Source of the DNA: CAVQRC01 sp963715045
GTDB taxonomy: Bacteria; Planctomycetota; Planctomycetia; Pirellulales; Lacipirellulaceae
Assembly: GCA_963715045.1 (NCBI GenBank)
Contig: CAVQRC010000009.1
Coordinates: forward strand, 124,001-188,000
Length of the DNA: 64,000 nucleotides
Direction: 5' to 3'
The notes beneath the pieces were generated by a model. It saw only the letters and a list, made by a program, of their open reading frames with translations. It was not told the DNA's origin and ran no database searches. Position numbers and translations under genes: made by a program. Positions 8,974-16,681 of the stretch are shown here, piece after piece (the stretch's first letter is position 1; each line of letters starts with the position of its first letter).

Positions 8974-9195
8974 TCAACGCAGACAGATCACTCGGCTGCG
9001 ACGCTGCTCCTTGATTTCTACTTTTCCCTCCCGCGCCAGCCAGCCGACTCCCTGCATGACGAGATCGCGGGGCGCGCCAACTTCCTTCACCAGACGCGTC
9101 AGCGACAGCGGCCCGGTTTCCGACAAATGATGCCAGATGATGCCGGCGGTGGTGCCGATCTGATCCACGTTACTTTCCAATTCCGTGGTCGCCAT
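8974..9195 (-). CDS. Small winged-helix DNA-binding protein (DUF2582 type)
   Basis: 73 residues, ATG start with AAAGGAA eight bases upstream. The sequence (IGTTAGIIWHHLSETGPLSLTRLVKEVGAPRDLVMQGVGWLAREGKVEIKEQRR) is a compact winged helix: helix 1 IIWHHL, helix 2 LTRLVKEV, recognition helix DLVMQGVGWLARE, then a wing with KVEIKEQ. This matches the DUF2582 winged-helix family found in planctomycetes, bacteroidetes and archaea, whose targets are unknown. It is monocistronic, with about 280 bp upstream to the divergent phosphatidyltransferase gene. Confidence 0.8.
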   Translation of the reverse strand: MATTELESNVDQIGTTAGIIWHHLSETGPLSLTRLVKEVGAPRDLVMQGVGWLAREGKVEIKEQRRSRVICLR

Positions 9196-9478
9196 GCCGA
9201 AGTTCCTTTCTGTCCGTTCGAGCTATCCCGTTGTGTTGTGCGATGTTTTCCACGAGTTTTCGCCGTCAGGCCCTCTCGCACACGCTTCCGATCAGGGGGG
9301 GTTCGGTCAGTTCTATCAAAAAACGGTACCACCTCGTCAGGGTCGACTGGGACATTGAGGCAGATTCGGGGTTCTTTGCGGTGCCAGCATCCGAGCCGAC
9401 GGTCAGAATCGATACAATTGCGGGCGGGGCTTCGCCAAGCGAGGCACGATTCGAGCCGATTCTTCCGACGACTGGGCG

Positions 9479-10180
9479 ATGAGTCACCGTGTTTCAAGAA
9501 GCCTGCTCGACCCTTGGGTGGGTCCGCCGATCAAGAAACTCTATCGATTTCTGCCGATTCCACGGTGGTATCCGCCCGAAGGCATCATCGCCCTGGGACA
9601 CCTGTCGGCGATTGCTGGAGCATGCGGTTTCGCCTGGGCTACGACGACGGCCTGGGGCGGTGTGCTGGCAGCGGTGGGTGTGGCCGGCAATCACGTCGCC
9701 GATTGCCTGGACGGAACGCACGCCCGTTCCACCGGCCAATGTCGCAATGGTGGCGAACTGCTCGACCATTTCACCGACCCGCTCTCGTTCGCCTATCTGC
9801 TGGTGGGTCTCAGCGTGGGTTGCGGGCGGCTCGATCTGGGGCTCGCGGCCGTCATCATCCTGTTTTCGATCGCCGTGCTGACGAACATCAAGGCCAAGAT
9901 GATTGGTCGCTTTACGCTCGCGACGTTCGGACCGACGGAGTTCAAGGCCTTGCTGGTGCTGTTCGGAATCGTGCTGAGCGTGATCATCGCGTTCGACGGC
10001 GGCGGGGGGCCACCGCTCGCCGCGCGACTTACTGCCGGGTTCCTGTGGCTGCTCGTCGGCGTCGGCGTCTTGCAACTGGTGCGAAACCTCGTGCAGAGTG
10101 TCCGGGAGGTAAATCGCGAAGGTCAGCCGCCCGATACGACCGAGTGGGATACCGTTCGAGCCCGCGAGCCAGGCAAGTAG
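9479..10180 (+). CDS. CDP-alcohol phosphatidyltransferase family membrane enzyme
   Basis: 233 residues with about six hydrophobic helices. The diagnostic motif D-x2-D-G-x2-A-R-x8-G-x3-D-x3-D is complete, in DCLDGTHARSTG...GELLDHFTD; the aspartates bind the metal and CDP-linked substrate. The enzyme transfers a phosphatidyl or similar group from a CDP-alcohol to an acceptor alcohol in the inner membrane, contributing to phospholipid synthesis. The acceptor (glycerol phosphate, inositol phosphate, serine, choline) cannot be read from the motif. The start ATG at 9479 follows a short AT-poor leader. It is convergent with the gene at 10422, and palindromic repeats fill the gap. Confidence 0.88.
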   Translation: MSHRVSRSLLDPWVGPPIKKLYRFLPIPRWYPPEGIIALGHLSAIAGACGFAWATTTAWGGVLAAVGVAGNHVADCLDGTHARSTGQCRNGGELLDHFTDPLSFAYLLVGLSVGCGRLDLGLAAVIILFSIAVLTNIKAKMIGRFTLATFGPTEFKALLVLFGIVLSVIIAFDGGGGPPLAARLTAGFLWLLVGVGVLQLVRNLVQSVREVNREGQPPDTTEWDTVRAREPGK

Positions 10181-10207
10181 TCCCGGTAATCCGCAACGGG
10201 TCCGTGT

Positions 10208-10420
10208 CACGGAGTGCCCCGTCTACGTAGACCCGTCACTCCGTGGCGGGGACGTTGCGTCACCGCCGGCCTGGCCGTCCCGTCGGCCGCGGGTTCCGAG
10301 CGGCGGATGTCGGCAAGATGTTGTTCTGGTTCAGGTCACGGAGTGCCCCGTCTACGTAGTCCCGTCACTCCGTGGCGGGGATGTTCGTCACCGCCGGCCT
10401 GCCCGTCCCGTCGGCCGCGG
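10208..10420. repeat. Two ~85-bp direct repeats with nested palindromes
   Basis: Copy 1 is 10208-10293 and copy 2 10337-10420, nearly identical. Each begins CACGGAGTG and contains CACTCCGTG about 30 bp later, forming a hairpin whose loop holds a second palindrome (GTCTACGTAGAC in copy 1, one base different in copy 2). The remainder CACCGCCGGCCTG...CCGTCGGCCGCGG is also shared. The element occupies the convergent 3' gap and copy 2 ends one base before the stop codon of the gene at 10422, the usual place of REP/BIME elements. Confidence 0.8.
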
Positions 10421-10421
10421 T

Positions 10422-11519
10422 TCACGGAGTCGCCTGGCGACAGGCTTCGAGGGCCAGCAGAGCGAACGACGTGCCGGCGTGCGAGATGAAATGTTCGTTG
10501 TCGACCCGCGGCGATCGCGTGAACCACCGCCCGCTGATGCGCTGGTGCCCTTTCAGCCAGGCGATGCCACGCTCGATCCGCCAGTCATCGGCCGGGATGC
10601 CAGCCTGCCGCAGCACGTAAACGGCGAAACCGGTCGCGTAGCCATCACTCGAGGCGTCATCCTGCGGCAGGCCATCGCTGCGGACCCATGTCTTCCGCTC
10701 TGACGCATTGCTCATGGGGGGACCAAGTGCGATCACATTCCAACCGCCATCTTCCTGCTGCAGGGCGAACAGGTCATCGATGACTTGCCGCTGCTGGGCG
10801 GCTGAAAGCAACTCCCCAAGCGACGATGAGGCCCACAGTAACATGGCCCGCTGATGCATCGTGGCGGGTGGGTTGCGGGCAAAATAGCGGCGAAGTTTCT
10901 CAACACCCTGGCGGGCGGCCGGCGTCTGGCGATACTCGTCCGGAACGGTCCCCAGAGCGATCGCCACGAGGGTGCTCCCGAAGTGGTCGTCGACTTCGTA
11001 CGGCGGCCAATTGCACTTCAACCAGTCCCAACAACCCTCCTCGTTCTGAAGCGTCCACACCAGGTCGAAGGCCTGGCGGGTGATCGGGTGCAATCCGGTT
11101 TCCGACCTGTTTTCGCTGATTGCCAGCAGGGCTGTCACAGCGACGAGGCCGGTCACGTTCAGACGTTTCGCGGCGGTGCCCTCCGAGGCGAGCGTTTGCA
11201 GGTACTCCCTGGCGAACTCCTGGACGCCCTGTAACACGTCTGAATCGGGACGACCCGAAATCAGGAACAAGCCGTTGGTGTGGCAGGTCACGCAACCATG
11301 CGTCTGGCCCCAATTAACGGCCCGGTAACCCAGGTAGGCGTACCCCTTCTCGAGCGAGAAAGCGTCGGCGAACTTCTCGTCACTCGAAATCGGTGTTGCC
11401 GCGAGTTGGTCTGGATCCGCAGCCGGTTCGGACGCCCGCGCCGTCGCCACGGAAATGATCGCGACGCTGAAGATAGCGATTCGCTTGGCCGTCGCGTTCG
11501 GTACCGGTTGGTGGTTCAT
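10422..11519 (-). CDS. Secreted CxxCH protein with prenyltransferase/squalene-cyclase-like repeats
   Basis: 365 residues from ATG 11519 (MNHQPVPNATAKRIAIFSVAIISVATARAS, a signal peptide). The mature protein has GYRAVNWGQTHGCVTCHTNGLFL, with one CxxCH c-type heme attachment site, then alpha/alpha-toroid repeats of the prenyltransferase/squalene-cyclase type (TLQNEEGCWDWLKCNWPPYEVDDHFG, LQQEDGGWNV, GIAWLKGHQRISGRWFTRS). The Asp motif of true squalene cyclases (DxDDTA) is not seen, so cyclase activity is doubtful. A c-heme domain fused to the toroid is a recurring planctomycete architecture of unknown role. An upstream extension of the frame runs antisense to the next gene and is rejected. It is divergent from the gene at 11613. 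Confidence 0.8.
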   Translation of the reverse strand: MNHQPVPNATAKRIAIFSVAIISVATARASEPAADPDQLAATPISSDEKFADAFSLEKGYAYLGYRAVNWGQTHGCVTCHTNGLFLISGRPDSDVLQGVQEFAREYLQTLASEGTAAKRLNVTGLVAVTALLAISENRSETGLHPITRQAFDLVWTLQNEEGCWDWLKCNWPPYEVDDHFGSTLVAIALGTVPDEYRQTPAARQGVEKLRRYFARNPPATMHQRAMLLWASSSLGELLSAAQQRQVIDDLFALQQEDGGWNVIALGPPMSNASERKTWVRSDGLPQDDASSDGYATGFAVYVLRQAGIPADDWRIERGIAWLKGHQRISGRWFTRSPRVDNEHFISHAGTSFALLALEACRQATP

Positions 11520-11612
11520 GGAAGCTCGCTCCAAATGTGTGTCGCAGGTTTGCCCGCAGCGGGGAATGTCGGCGGATGACCCGGAGCTCCGCGGAGCAGT
11601 AGGATAGCACCT

Positions 11613-12275
11613 ATGAACTACCTCGCGCATGGATTTCGATTCCTCCATGAACCGTACTTTGTGGCCGGCACGTCGCTTCCGGACTGGCTCAACGTGGCAG
11701 ATCGACGGACCCGCTGCCGACGACGGCACGCTAGCAAGTTTGTCACCGACCCCGACCCACGCGTGGCCGCCTTCGCCCGCGGAGTCGTCCAGCATCACCA
11801 GGACGACGACTGGTTTCACCTGACCGACGCGTTCGCGGAATTGTCGCTGCGGTTCGCGATGGATCTGCGCGACCACTGCCCGCGGCAAAACAGCGTGCGG
11901 ACCGGATTCGTGGGTCACATCCTTGTCGAGTTGCTGATCGACGCCGCCTTGATCCGCCGCCGCCCGCAGATCCTGGACGGATTCTATGACGCGGTCGGAC
12001 AGGTCGAACCGTCCCTGATCGCCACGGCGGTGAACGCCATGACCGGTCGCGAGGTCCCGCAATTGACGGAGTTGATCCCCCGCTTCGTGGAGGTCCGGTT
12101 TCTCGCCGACTACACCACCGATGCGAGGCTGCTGTATCGCATCAATCAGGTCTTGCAACGCGTCCGCCTGACGAACCTTAGCGAGAGCGTCCTGCCGCTG
12201 TTCGCCGCGGCCCGGACCGCGGTCGACGATCGGCTTGGCGAGTGGTTTGAGGAATTCAGCCCTTCGGGCATCTGA
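11613..12275 (+). CDS. Hypothetical protein resembling ACP phosphodiesterase (AcpH-like)
   Basis: 220 residues from an ATG. The N-terminus MNYLAHGFRFLHEPYFVAGTSLPDWLN resembles MNFLAHLHLA...GNLLADF of AcpH, and GVVQHHQDDDWFHLTDAF and TGFVGHILVELLIDAALI occupy the places of the conserved His/Asp helices. AcpH removes the phosphopantetheine group from acyl carrier protein. Here the match is to pattern only, spacing differs, and the usual HRRID motif is replaced by HHQDDDWFH, so the activity is unproven. Gene is divergent from the CxxCH protein, with 93 bp shared upstream. Confidence 0.5.
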   Translation: MNYLAHGFRFLHEPYFVAGTSLPDWLNVADRRTRCRRRHASKFVTDPDPRVAAFARGVVQHHQDDDWFHLTDAFAELSLRFAMDLRDHCPRQNSVRTGFVGHILVELLIDAALIRRRPQILDGFYDAVGQVEPSLIATAVNAMTGREVPQLTELIPRFVEVRFLADYTTDARLLYRINQVLQRVRLTNLSESVLPLFAAARTAVDDRLGEWFEEFSPSGI

Positions 12276-12496
12276 ATCACGGGCCGCGGTTCGGGGACGG
12301 CCCGTCGTTCGAGGACCTCCCCAGGCCGTCAAGAATCGTGAGGGAAATCAACCGACGGGCGGGAATGCCCAGCCTCCGCTCGCGTCCGGCCATTTCACGC
12401 CCCCAAGGGTTCCTTGCCGCCAGCAAACCAGTAAAACTAATCTCCCTTACCTGCCTGTCCCCTGAGCCCTGTTCCCTGAGCCCTATCTCCCCGACC

Positions 12497-13349
12497 ATGA
12501 AATACGGCATCAACCTTTTGTTGTGGACCGGCAACGTTACCGAGGCCGACTTGCCAACGCTCGAGATGCTGGCCGAATTCGGTTACGACGGGGTCGAATT
12601 GCCGATCTTCGACGACGACGTGGCGAAGTACGAATCCTTGGGCGGACGCTTGCGGGATCTTTCGCTGGGGAGCACGGCGGTCACGGTCCGCAACCTCGAC
12701 GACAATCCGATCAGCGGCGAGGCGGCGATTCGGGAGCGGGGAATCGCGGCCAACAAGCGGGTGATTGACTGTGCGGCTGCGTTGGGGGCGGACAATCTGG
12801 TCGGACCGCTGCACTCCGCACTGGGCCATTTTTCCGGGCGCGGGCCCGACCAGCGACGAGTGGAAGTGGGGCGTCGAGAGCATGCGGGCGGTCGCCGAAC
12901 ATGCGGGCAACTCGGGGGTGATGTTGGGGCTCGAGGCGCTGAACCGTTTCGAATGCTATCTGCTCAATACCCACGCCGATGCGGCTCGATTCGTCCGCGA
13001 GGTTGACCATCCGCACTGCCGGATGATGTACGACACGTTCCACGCCAACATCGAAGAAAAGAGCATTACCGGTGCCCTCGAGGCATGCCGCGATGTGCTC
13101 GCGCACGTGCACATCAGTGAGAACGACCGCAGCACGCCGGGCCAGGGTGGCGTCAATTGGGACGAGACTTTCACGGCGTTGCAGCAGATCGGCTACGACG
13201 GCTGGCTCGTGGTCGAGGCCTTCGGCCTGGCCCTGCCGGAGATCGCGGCGGCGACGAAGATCTGGCGGCGGATGTACGAGAGCGAGGAACAACTGGCCCG
13301 CGATGCGTTGGCGTTCATGAAGGAACAGGTGGCGACGCACGCGGGCTGA
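12497..13349 (+). pseudogene. TIM-barrel sugar isomerase/epimerase (tagatose/psicose 3-epimerase-like), frameshifted
   Basis: Read from ATG 12497 (MKYGINLLLWTGNVTEADLP) the protein is open to about residue 113 (GPLHSALGHFSG), then the homologous sequence continues in the next frame (AGPTSDEWKWGVESM) to the stop at 13349. One extra base around 12836-12844 (GGGCGCGGG) explains it. Combined length would be about 283 residues, the family norm. The metal and catalytic residues are present in the second half: Glu in GLEALNRFECYL, Asp and His in MYDTFHANIEE, His/Arg in HVHISENDRSTPGQG, and Glu in VVEAFG. The family interconverts ketohexoses at C-3 or isomerises hydroxypyruvate-like substrates. Followed by scpB at 30 bp on the same strand. 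Error versus real mutation is undecided. Confidence 0.8.
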
Positions 13350-13378
13350 ACCGCAGGCGGCAACTGCTGAAGCGATTG

Positions 13379-14089
13379 ATGTCCACGCCACCCGAAGGAT
13401 CTCCGCCGGACGTACCGCAACCCGCCGAGTCGCGGGTGTCGCTCGAGAAGCTCAAGAACGCGTTCGCGGCCATGCTCGGCAAGACGCCCGATTCCGCGTC
13501 GAGCGCGACCCACAAGGCAGCCGGTGAGGAGCCGTCGGAGGGAGGACCGGCACCCCAATCCGTTGAAATCACGCCCGAGATGATCCTCGAGGGGATGTTG
13601 TTCGTCGGCCGCCCCGACAACCAGCCGCTGACGCGCGACGAAGCGGCTTCGCTGATTCGAGGCGTGACACCCGACGAGGTCGATCGACTGGTGGATCAGC
13701 TCAATAACGCTTACCGCGACGACGAGAGCCCTTACGAAATCCTCCGCCAGGGGGACGGATATCGGCTTTCTCTGGCCGAGCCCTTCTTCCGTGTCCGGGA
13801 TCGTTTCTATGGTCGCCTTCGCCGGGCCCGGCTGTCGCAGGCTGCGGTCGAAGTCCTCTCGATCGTGGCCTATCACCAGCCGGCGACCGCCAAGCAGGTC
13901 CAGCAACTGCGGGGCCAGGCCAGTGGTGCCCTGCTCACCCAGCTGGTCCGCCGCCAGCTCTTGCGGTTTGAACGCCACGATTCGGATCCCCGCACGCCGA
14001 TCTACACCACGACCGATCGCTTTCTCGAGCTGTTTGGCCTCGCGAGCCTGGAGGATCTTCCTCAGCAGGAGGATGTTGAGAGGCGATAG
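13379..14089 (+). CDS. scpB: Chromosome segregation/condensation protein ScpB
   Basis: 236 residues. After an unusual Pro/Ser/Glu-rich 65-residue N-terminal extension comes the ScpB core: ILEGMLFVGRPDNQPLTRDEAASLIRG, then two winged helices (LVDQLNNAYRDDESPYEILRQGDGYRLSLA; LSQAAVEVLSIVAYHQPATAKQVQQLRGQASGALLTQLVRRQLL). ScpB dimers join ScpA and SMC in the bacterial condensin complex on the nucleoid. No scpA or smc gene is in the window. The GQ-S-GALLTQLVRR segment is equivalent to RGV-S-ALRTLLERGLI of other bacteria. It lies 30 bp after the broken epimerase. Confidence 0.88.
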   Translation: MSTPPEGSPPDVPQPAESRVSLEKLKNAFAAMLGKTPDSASSATHKAAGEEPSEGGPAPQSVEITPEMILEGMLFVGRPDNQPLTRDEAASLIRGVTPDEVDRLVDQLNNAYRDDESPYEILRQGDGYRLSLAEPFFRVRDRFYGRLRRARLSQAAVEVLSIVAYHQPATAKQVQQLRGQASGALLTQLVRRQLLRFERHDSDPRTPIYTTTDRFLELFGLASLEDLPQQEDVERR

Positions 14090-14335
14090 ATCCTTTCTAT
14101 CTTTCTGCCATCAATGGGTTTACGTAGCGTCGCGGGGCCCCGGGGAGGGGGCACCGGCAATTGCCGGAATCCGGCCGCTCGCCGGAACACGCCGGTGTTC
14201 GCGGGGGCTCGGCATCGTACAATGGCGACCGGCCACTGCGATGCACGGCGGAGCATCGGTGAATCGCGATTCTCACAACGCTCCTGTTCCGGGAACTTCT
14301 TCCTCTCCTATCCGTCCAGCGGCTGAATTGCTTTG

Positions 14336-15058
14336 ATGTCCACGTCCGAGTCGAATCCAGGCAGATCGCCAGGTGCTGTCGCGGTGGCCCAATGGCGACA
14401 CGATACGCCGGTGATCCTGCCGTCCATGCTGATGTGCGATTTCGGCAACCTGACCGCGGAAGTCCGCCGGCTGGAAGCGGCAGGCATTCGCGGCTTCCAT
14501 CTGGATGTGATGGACGGGCACTTTGTCCCGAACTTGACTTATGGGATGCCGATCGTGTCAGCGATGCGTGCGGTAACGAAACTGCCTCTGGACGTGCACT
14601 TGATGATCTCCGAGCCTCAGCGGTACGTGGAAGATTTCGTCGCGGCCGGAGCCGACGTGGTGACCATTCACGCCGAGGCCGTGACCGATCCGGGTCCGGT
14701 GCTGCGGATGATCCGTCGCTGCGGTGCTGCCGCCGGGCTGGCGATCAACCCGCCAACGCCAGTGTCGACCGTTGAGCGGGCCCTGGGGGACTGCGACGTG
14801 ATCCTGGTGATGAGTGTCATGCCCGGCTTTGGCGGTCAGGAATTCGATTCGCGGGCATTGGAAAAGCTGGCCTACTTGCGGCGTACGGCGGCCCACTTGT
14901 GCCTGGCCGTCGACGGGGGTGTGAACGCGACGACGATTCGAGCCTGTGTGGAAGCGGGCAGCGACTTACTGGTGGTGGGATCGGCCATTTTCGGGCACGA
15001 CGATTACGGCCAGCGGATCGCGATGCTTCGCGGTGCGGCCGCTGGGTCTGACATTTGA
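14336..15058 (+). CDS. rpe: Ribulose-phosphate 3-epimerase
   Basis: 240 residues from ATG 14336. TIM-barrel signature motifs are present: ILPSMLMCDFGNL, GFHLDVMDGHFVPNLTYG (metal-binding His and catalytic Asp), LPLDVHLMISEP, VMSVMPGFGGQEF, LAVDGGVN and VVGSAIFG. The catalytic second Asp is in VDGGV. It interconverts ribulose 5-phosphate and xylulose 5-phosphate in the pentose phosphate pathway. The first 28 residues (MSTSESNPGRSPGAVAVAQWRHD) are an extension before the barrel. The stop TGA overlaps an ATG (TGATG), so the downstream phosphoglycerate-mutase-like gene is probably translated from the same mRNA. Confidence 0.95.
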   Translation: MSTSESNPGRSPGAVAVAQWRHDTPVILPSMLMCDFGNLTAEVRRLEAAGIRGFHLDVMDGHFVPNLTYGMPIVSAMRAVTKLPLDVHLMISEPQRYVEDFVAAGADVVTIHAEAVTDPGPVLRMIRRCGAAAGLAINPPTPVSTVERALGDCDVILVMSVMPGFGGQEFDSRALEKLAYLRRTAAHLCLAVDGGVNATTIRACVEAGSDLLVVGSAIFGHDDYGQRIAMLRGAAAGSDI

Positions 15059-15093
15059 TGAGGGGAATCAGGCTTAAGACTGGTTCGGGACGC

Positions 15094-15663
15094 ATGCTGA
15101 AGATTGTGTTGATACGTCCGGGCTCGACCGACTTCGACCAGCAGGGTCGGGTGCAGGGCACGTTGGATATCCCGCTGTCTGATGACGGAAAGCGACAGGT
15201 CACCGAGGCGATCGGCGAGTTGCGGGAGCTGGAAATTGGCACGATCTACACCAGTCCATGCCGGGCGGCGAGCGAGACGGCGCGGGCGATTGCCACGGCC
15301 CTGGGCCTCAAGGTTCGCTCGATCGACAAACTCAAGAACCTGGATCAGGGCCTGTGGCAAGGCATGTTGATCGACGACGTTCGCACGAAGCAGCCCAAAC
15401 TCTACCGTCGCTGGCAGGAGGAGCCCGAAAGCGTCTGTCCACCCGAGGGGGAGACGATCGCCCTGGCACGCCGCCGCGTCGCCGAAGCGATCGCCAAGTT
15501 GATCAAGCGGCACAAGAACGGAGTGATCGGGCTGGTGGTCCCCCAGCCGCTGGCCAGCGTTGTCTGCAATGTTCTACGTCGCGATGAGTTGTTAGACTTG
15601 TGGGGCAGTGGCGAAGCGGCTACCTGGGAAACGATCCCGGTCACCCCTGACATGGTGGACTGA
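15094..15663 (+). CDS. Histidine-phosphatase-superfamily protein lacking catalytic histidines
   Basis: 189 residues from ATG 15094; an ATG at 15058 overlapping the rpe stop would add 12 residues. The fold is clearly the phosphoglycerate-mutase/histidine phosphatase type: LKIVLIRPGSTDFDQQGRVQGTLDIPLSDDGKRQ, IYTSPCRAASETARAIA, LKNLDQGLWQGM. However the catalytic RHG tripeptide is RPG (His to Pro), and the second active-site His segment is GLVVPQPLASVV, where VVSHG is usual. Both histidines needed for phospho-transfer are thus absent, so the protein is probably a non-catalytic binding or regulatory relative. Tandem with rpe, and 125 bp before accD, suggesting a common transcript. Confidence 0.82.
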   Translation: MLKIVLIRPGSTDFDQQGRVQGTLDIPLSDDGKRQVTEAIGELRELEIGTIYTSPCRAASETARAIATALGLKVRSIDKLKNLDQGLWQGMLIDDVRTKQPKLYRRWQEEPESVCPPEGETIALARRRVAEAIAKLIKRHKNGVIGLVVPQPLASVVCNVLRRDELLDLWGSGEAATWETIPVTPDMVD

Positions 15664-15788
15664 GTCTCTGTCTCGAGCGACGACGGACCGCCAGTCCAAG
15701 CCTCCGGGTGAGAACCGTCGCTGGCCGAGCAGACAGGACTTGGGCAGCGAGTCGCCAGCCCCTCTTCCGGCCTTCGCGAGCAGCTTTC

Positions 15789-16640
15789 ATGGCAACCAGC
15801 CAGACGGATTCAGCCGATCAACAGGCTCGGCCTTCACGGCCCAAACGAGGCGTTCCCGAGGGTCTCTGGATGGCCTGCGAGGGATGCGCCGCGACGATCT
15901 ACCGTAAGCAGGCCGAAGAAAACATGCACTGCTGCCCGGAGTGCGACTACCACATGTATGTCAGTGCCCTGAACAGGATTCGGCAGGTCCTGGACACCGG
16001 CACTTTCGAGGAGTGGGATGCGGAGTTGACCCCGGTCGATCCGCTTGGATTCGCCGACCGCAAGTCGTATGCCGAGCGGCTCGTGGCGGAGCAGGAGCGA
16101 ACGGGCCTCCGCGACGCGGCCATCACCGGCACCGGGATGATTCGTGCCCGTCGTGTGGCGTTCGGAGCGACGGACTCCGCGTTCATCATGGGTTCGATGG
16201 GATCGGTCGTCGGCGAGCGTCTGACGCGTCTCGTGGAGCGGGCCACCGAGGAGCAACTGCCACTGGTGATCGTAAGTGGTTCCGGCGGCGGCGCTCGGAT
16301 GCACGAGGGAATCCTCTCGCTCATGCAGATGGCCAAAGTGACTGCCGCCCTGGCCCGCTTCGACGAGGCCGGAGGATTGTTTATCTCGGTCCTCACGAAC
16401 CCCACCATGGGAGGCGTCGCCGCCAGCTTTGCCTCGCTCGGCGACCTCGTGTTCGCCGAACCGAAAGCTCTGATCGGCTTCGCCGGACCTCGGACGATCA
16501 AGGCCACGATTCGTATCGAATTGCCCCCCGGCTTTCAGACCAGTGAGTTTCTGCTCGAACATGGTTACATCGACCGCATTGTTCGCCGCGCCGAGCTGAA
16601 GCAGGAAATCGCCCGCGCAATCGACTATTGCGGCAAGTGA
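15789..16640 (+). CDS. accD: Acetyl-CoA carboxylase carboxyltransferase subunit beta
   Basis: 283 residues from ATG 15789. An N-terminal Cys4 zinc ribbon (CEGC...CCPEC) precedes the crotonase-like carboxyltransferase domain with SGSGGGARMHEGILSLMQMAKVTAAL, NPTMGGVAASFASLGDLVFAEPKALIGFAGPRTI and FLLEHGYIDRIVRR. Together with AccA it transfers carboxyl from biotin to acetyl-CoA, giving malonyl-CoA for fatty acid synthesis; accA is not in the window. The length is normal. A protein kinase gene begins 41 bp after the stop on the same strand, a possible co-transcribed pair. Confidence 0.93.
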   Translation: MATSQTDSADQQARPSRPKRGVPEGLWMACEGCAATIYRKQAEENMHCCPECDYHMYVSALNRIRQVLDTGTFEEWDAELTPVDPLGFADRKSYAERLVAEQERTGLRDAAITGTGMIRARRVAFGATDSAFIMGSMGSVVGERLTRLVERATEEQLPLVIVSGSGGGARMHEGILSLMQMAKVTAALARFDEAGGLFISVLTNPTMGGVAASFASLGDLVFAEPKALIGFAGPRTIKATIRIELPPGFQTSEFLLEHGYIDRIVRRAELKQEIARAIDYCGK

Positions 16641-16681
16641 CCCACCGCGCTCGGAACCTGAAACAGGCTGCGATACTCCCC

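Noticed and set aside
8587..10230. 547-codon plus-strand frame
   Set aside because: It crosses the repeats, the antisense of the wHTH gene and another frame of the phosphatidyltransferase; no recognisable domain.
10208..10420. CRISPR array
   Set aside because: Only two ~85-bp copies with internal palindromes and a different spacing; no cas genes.
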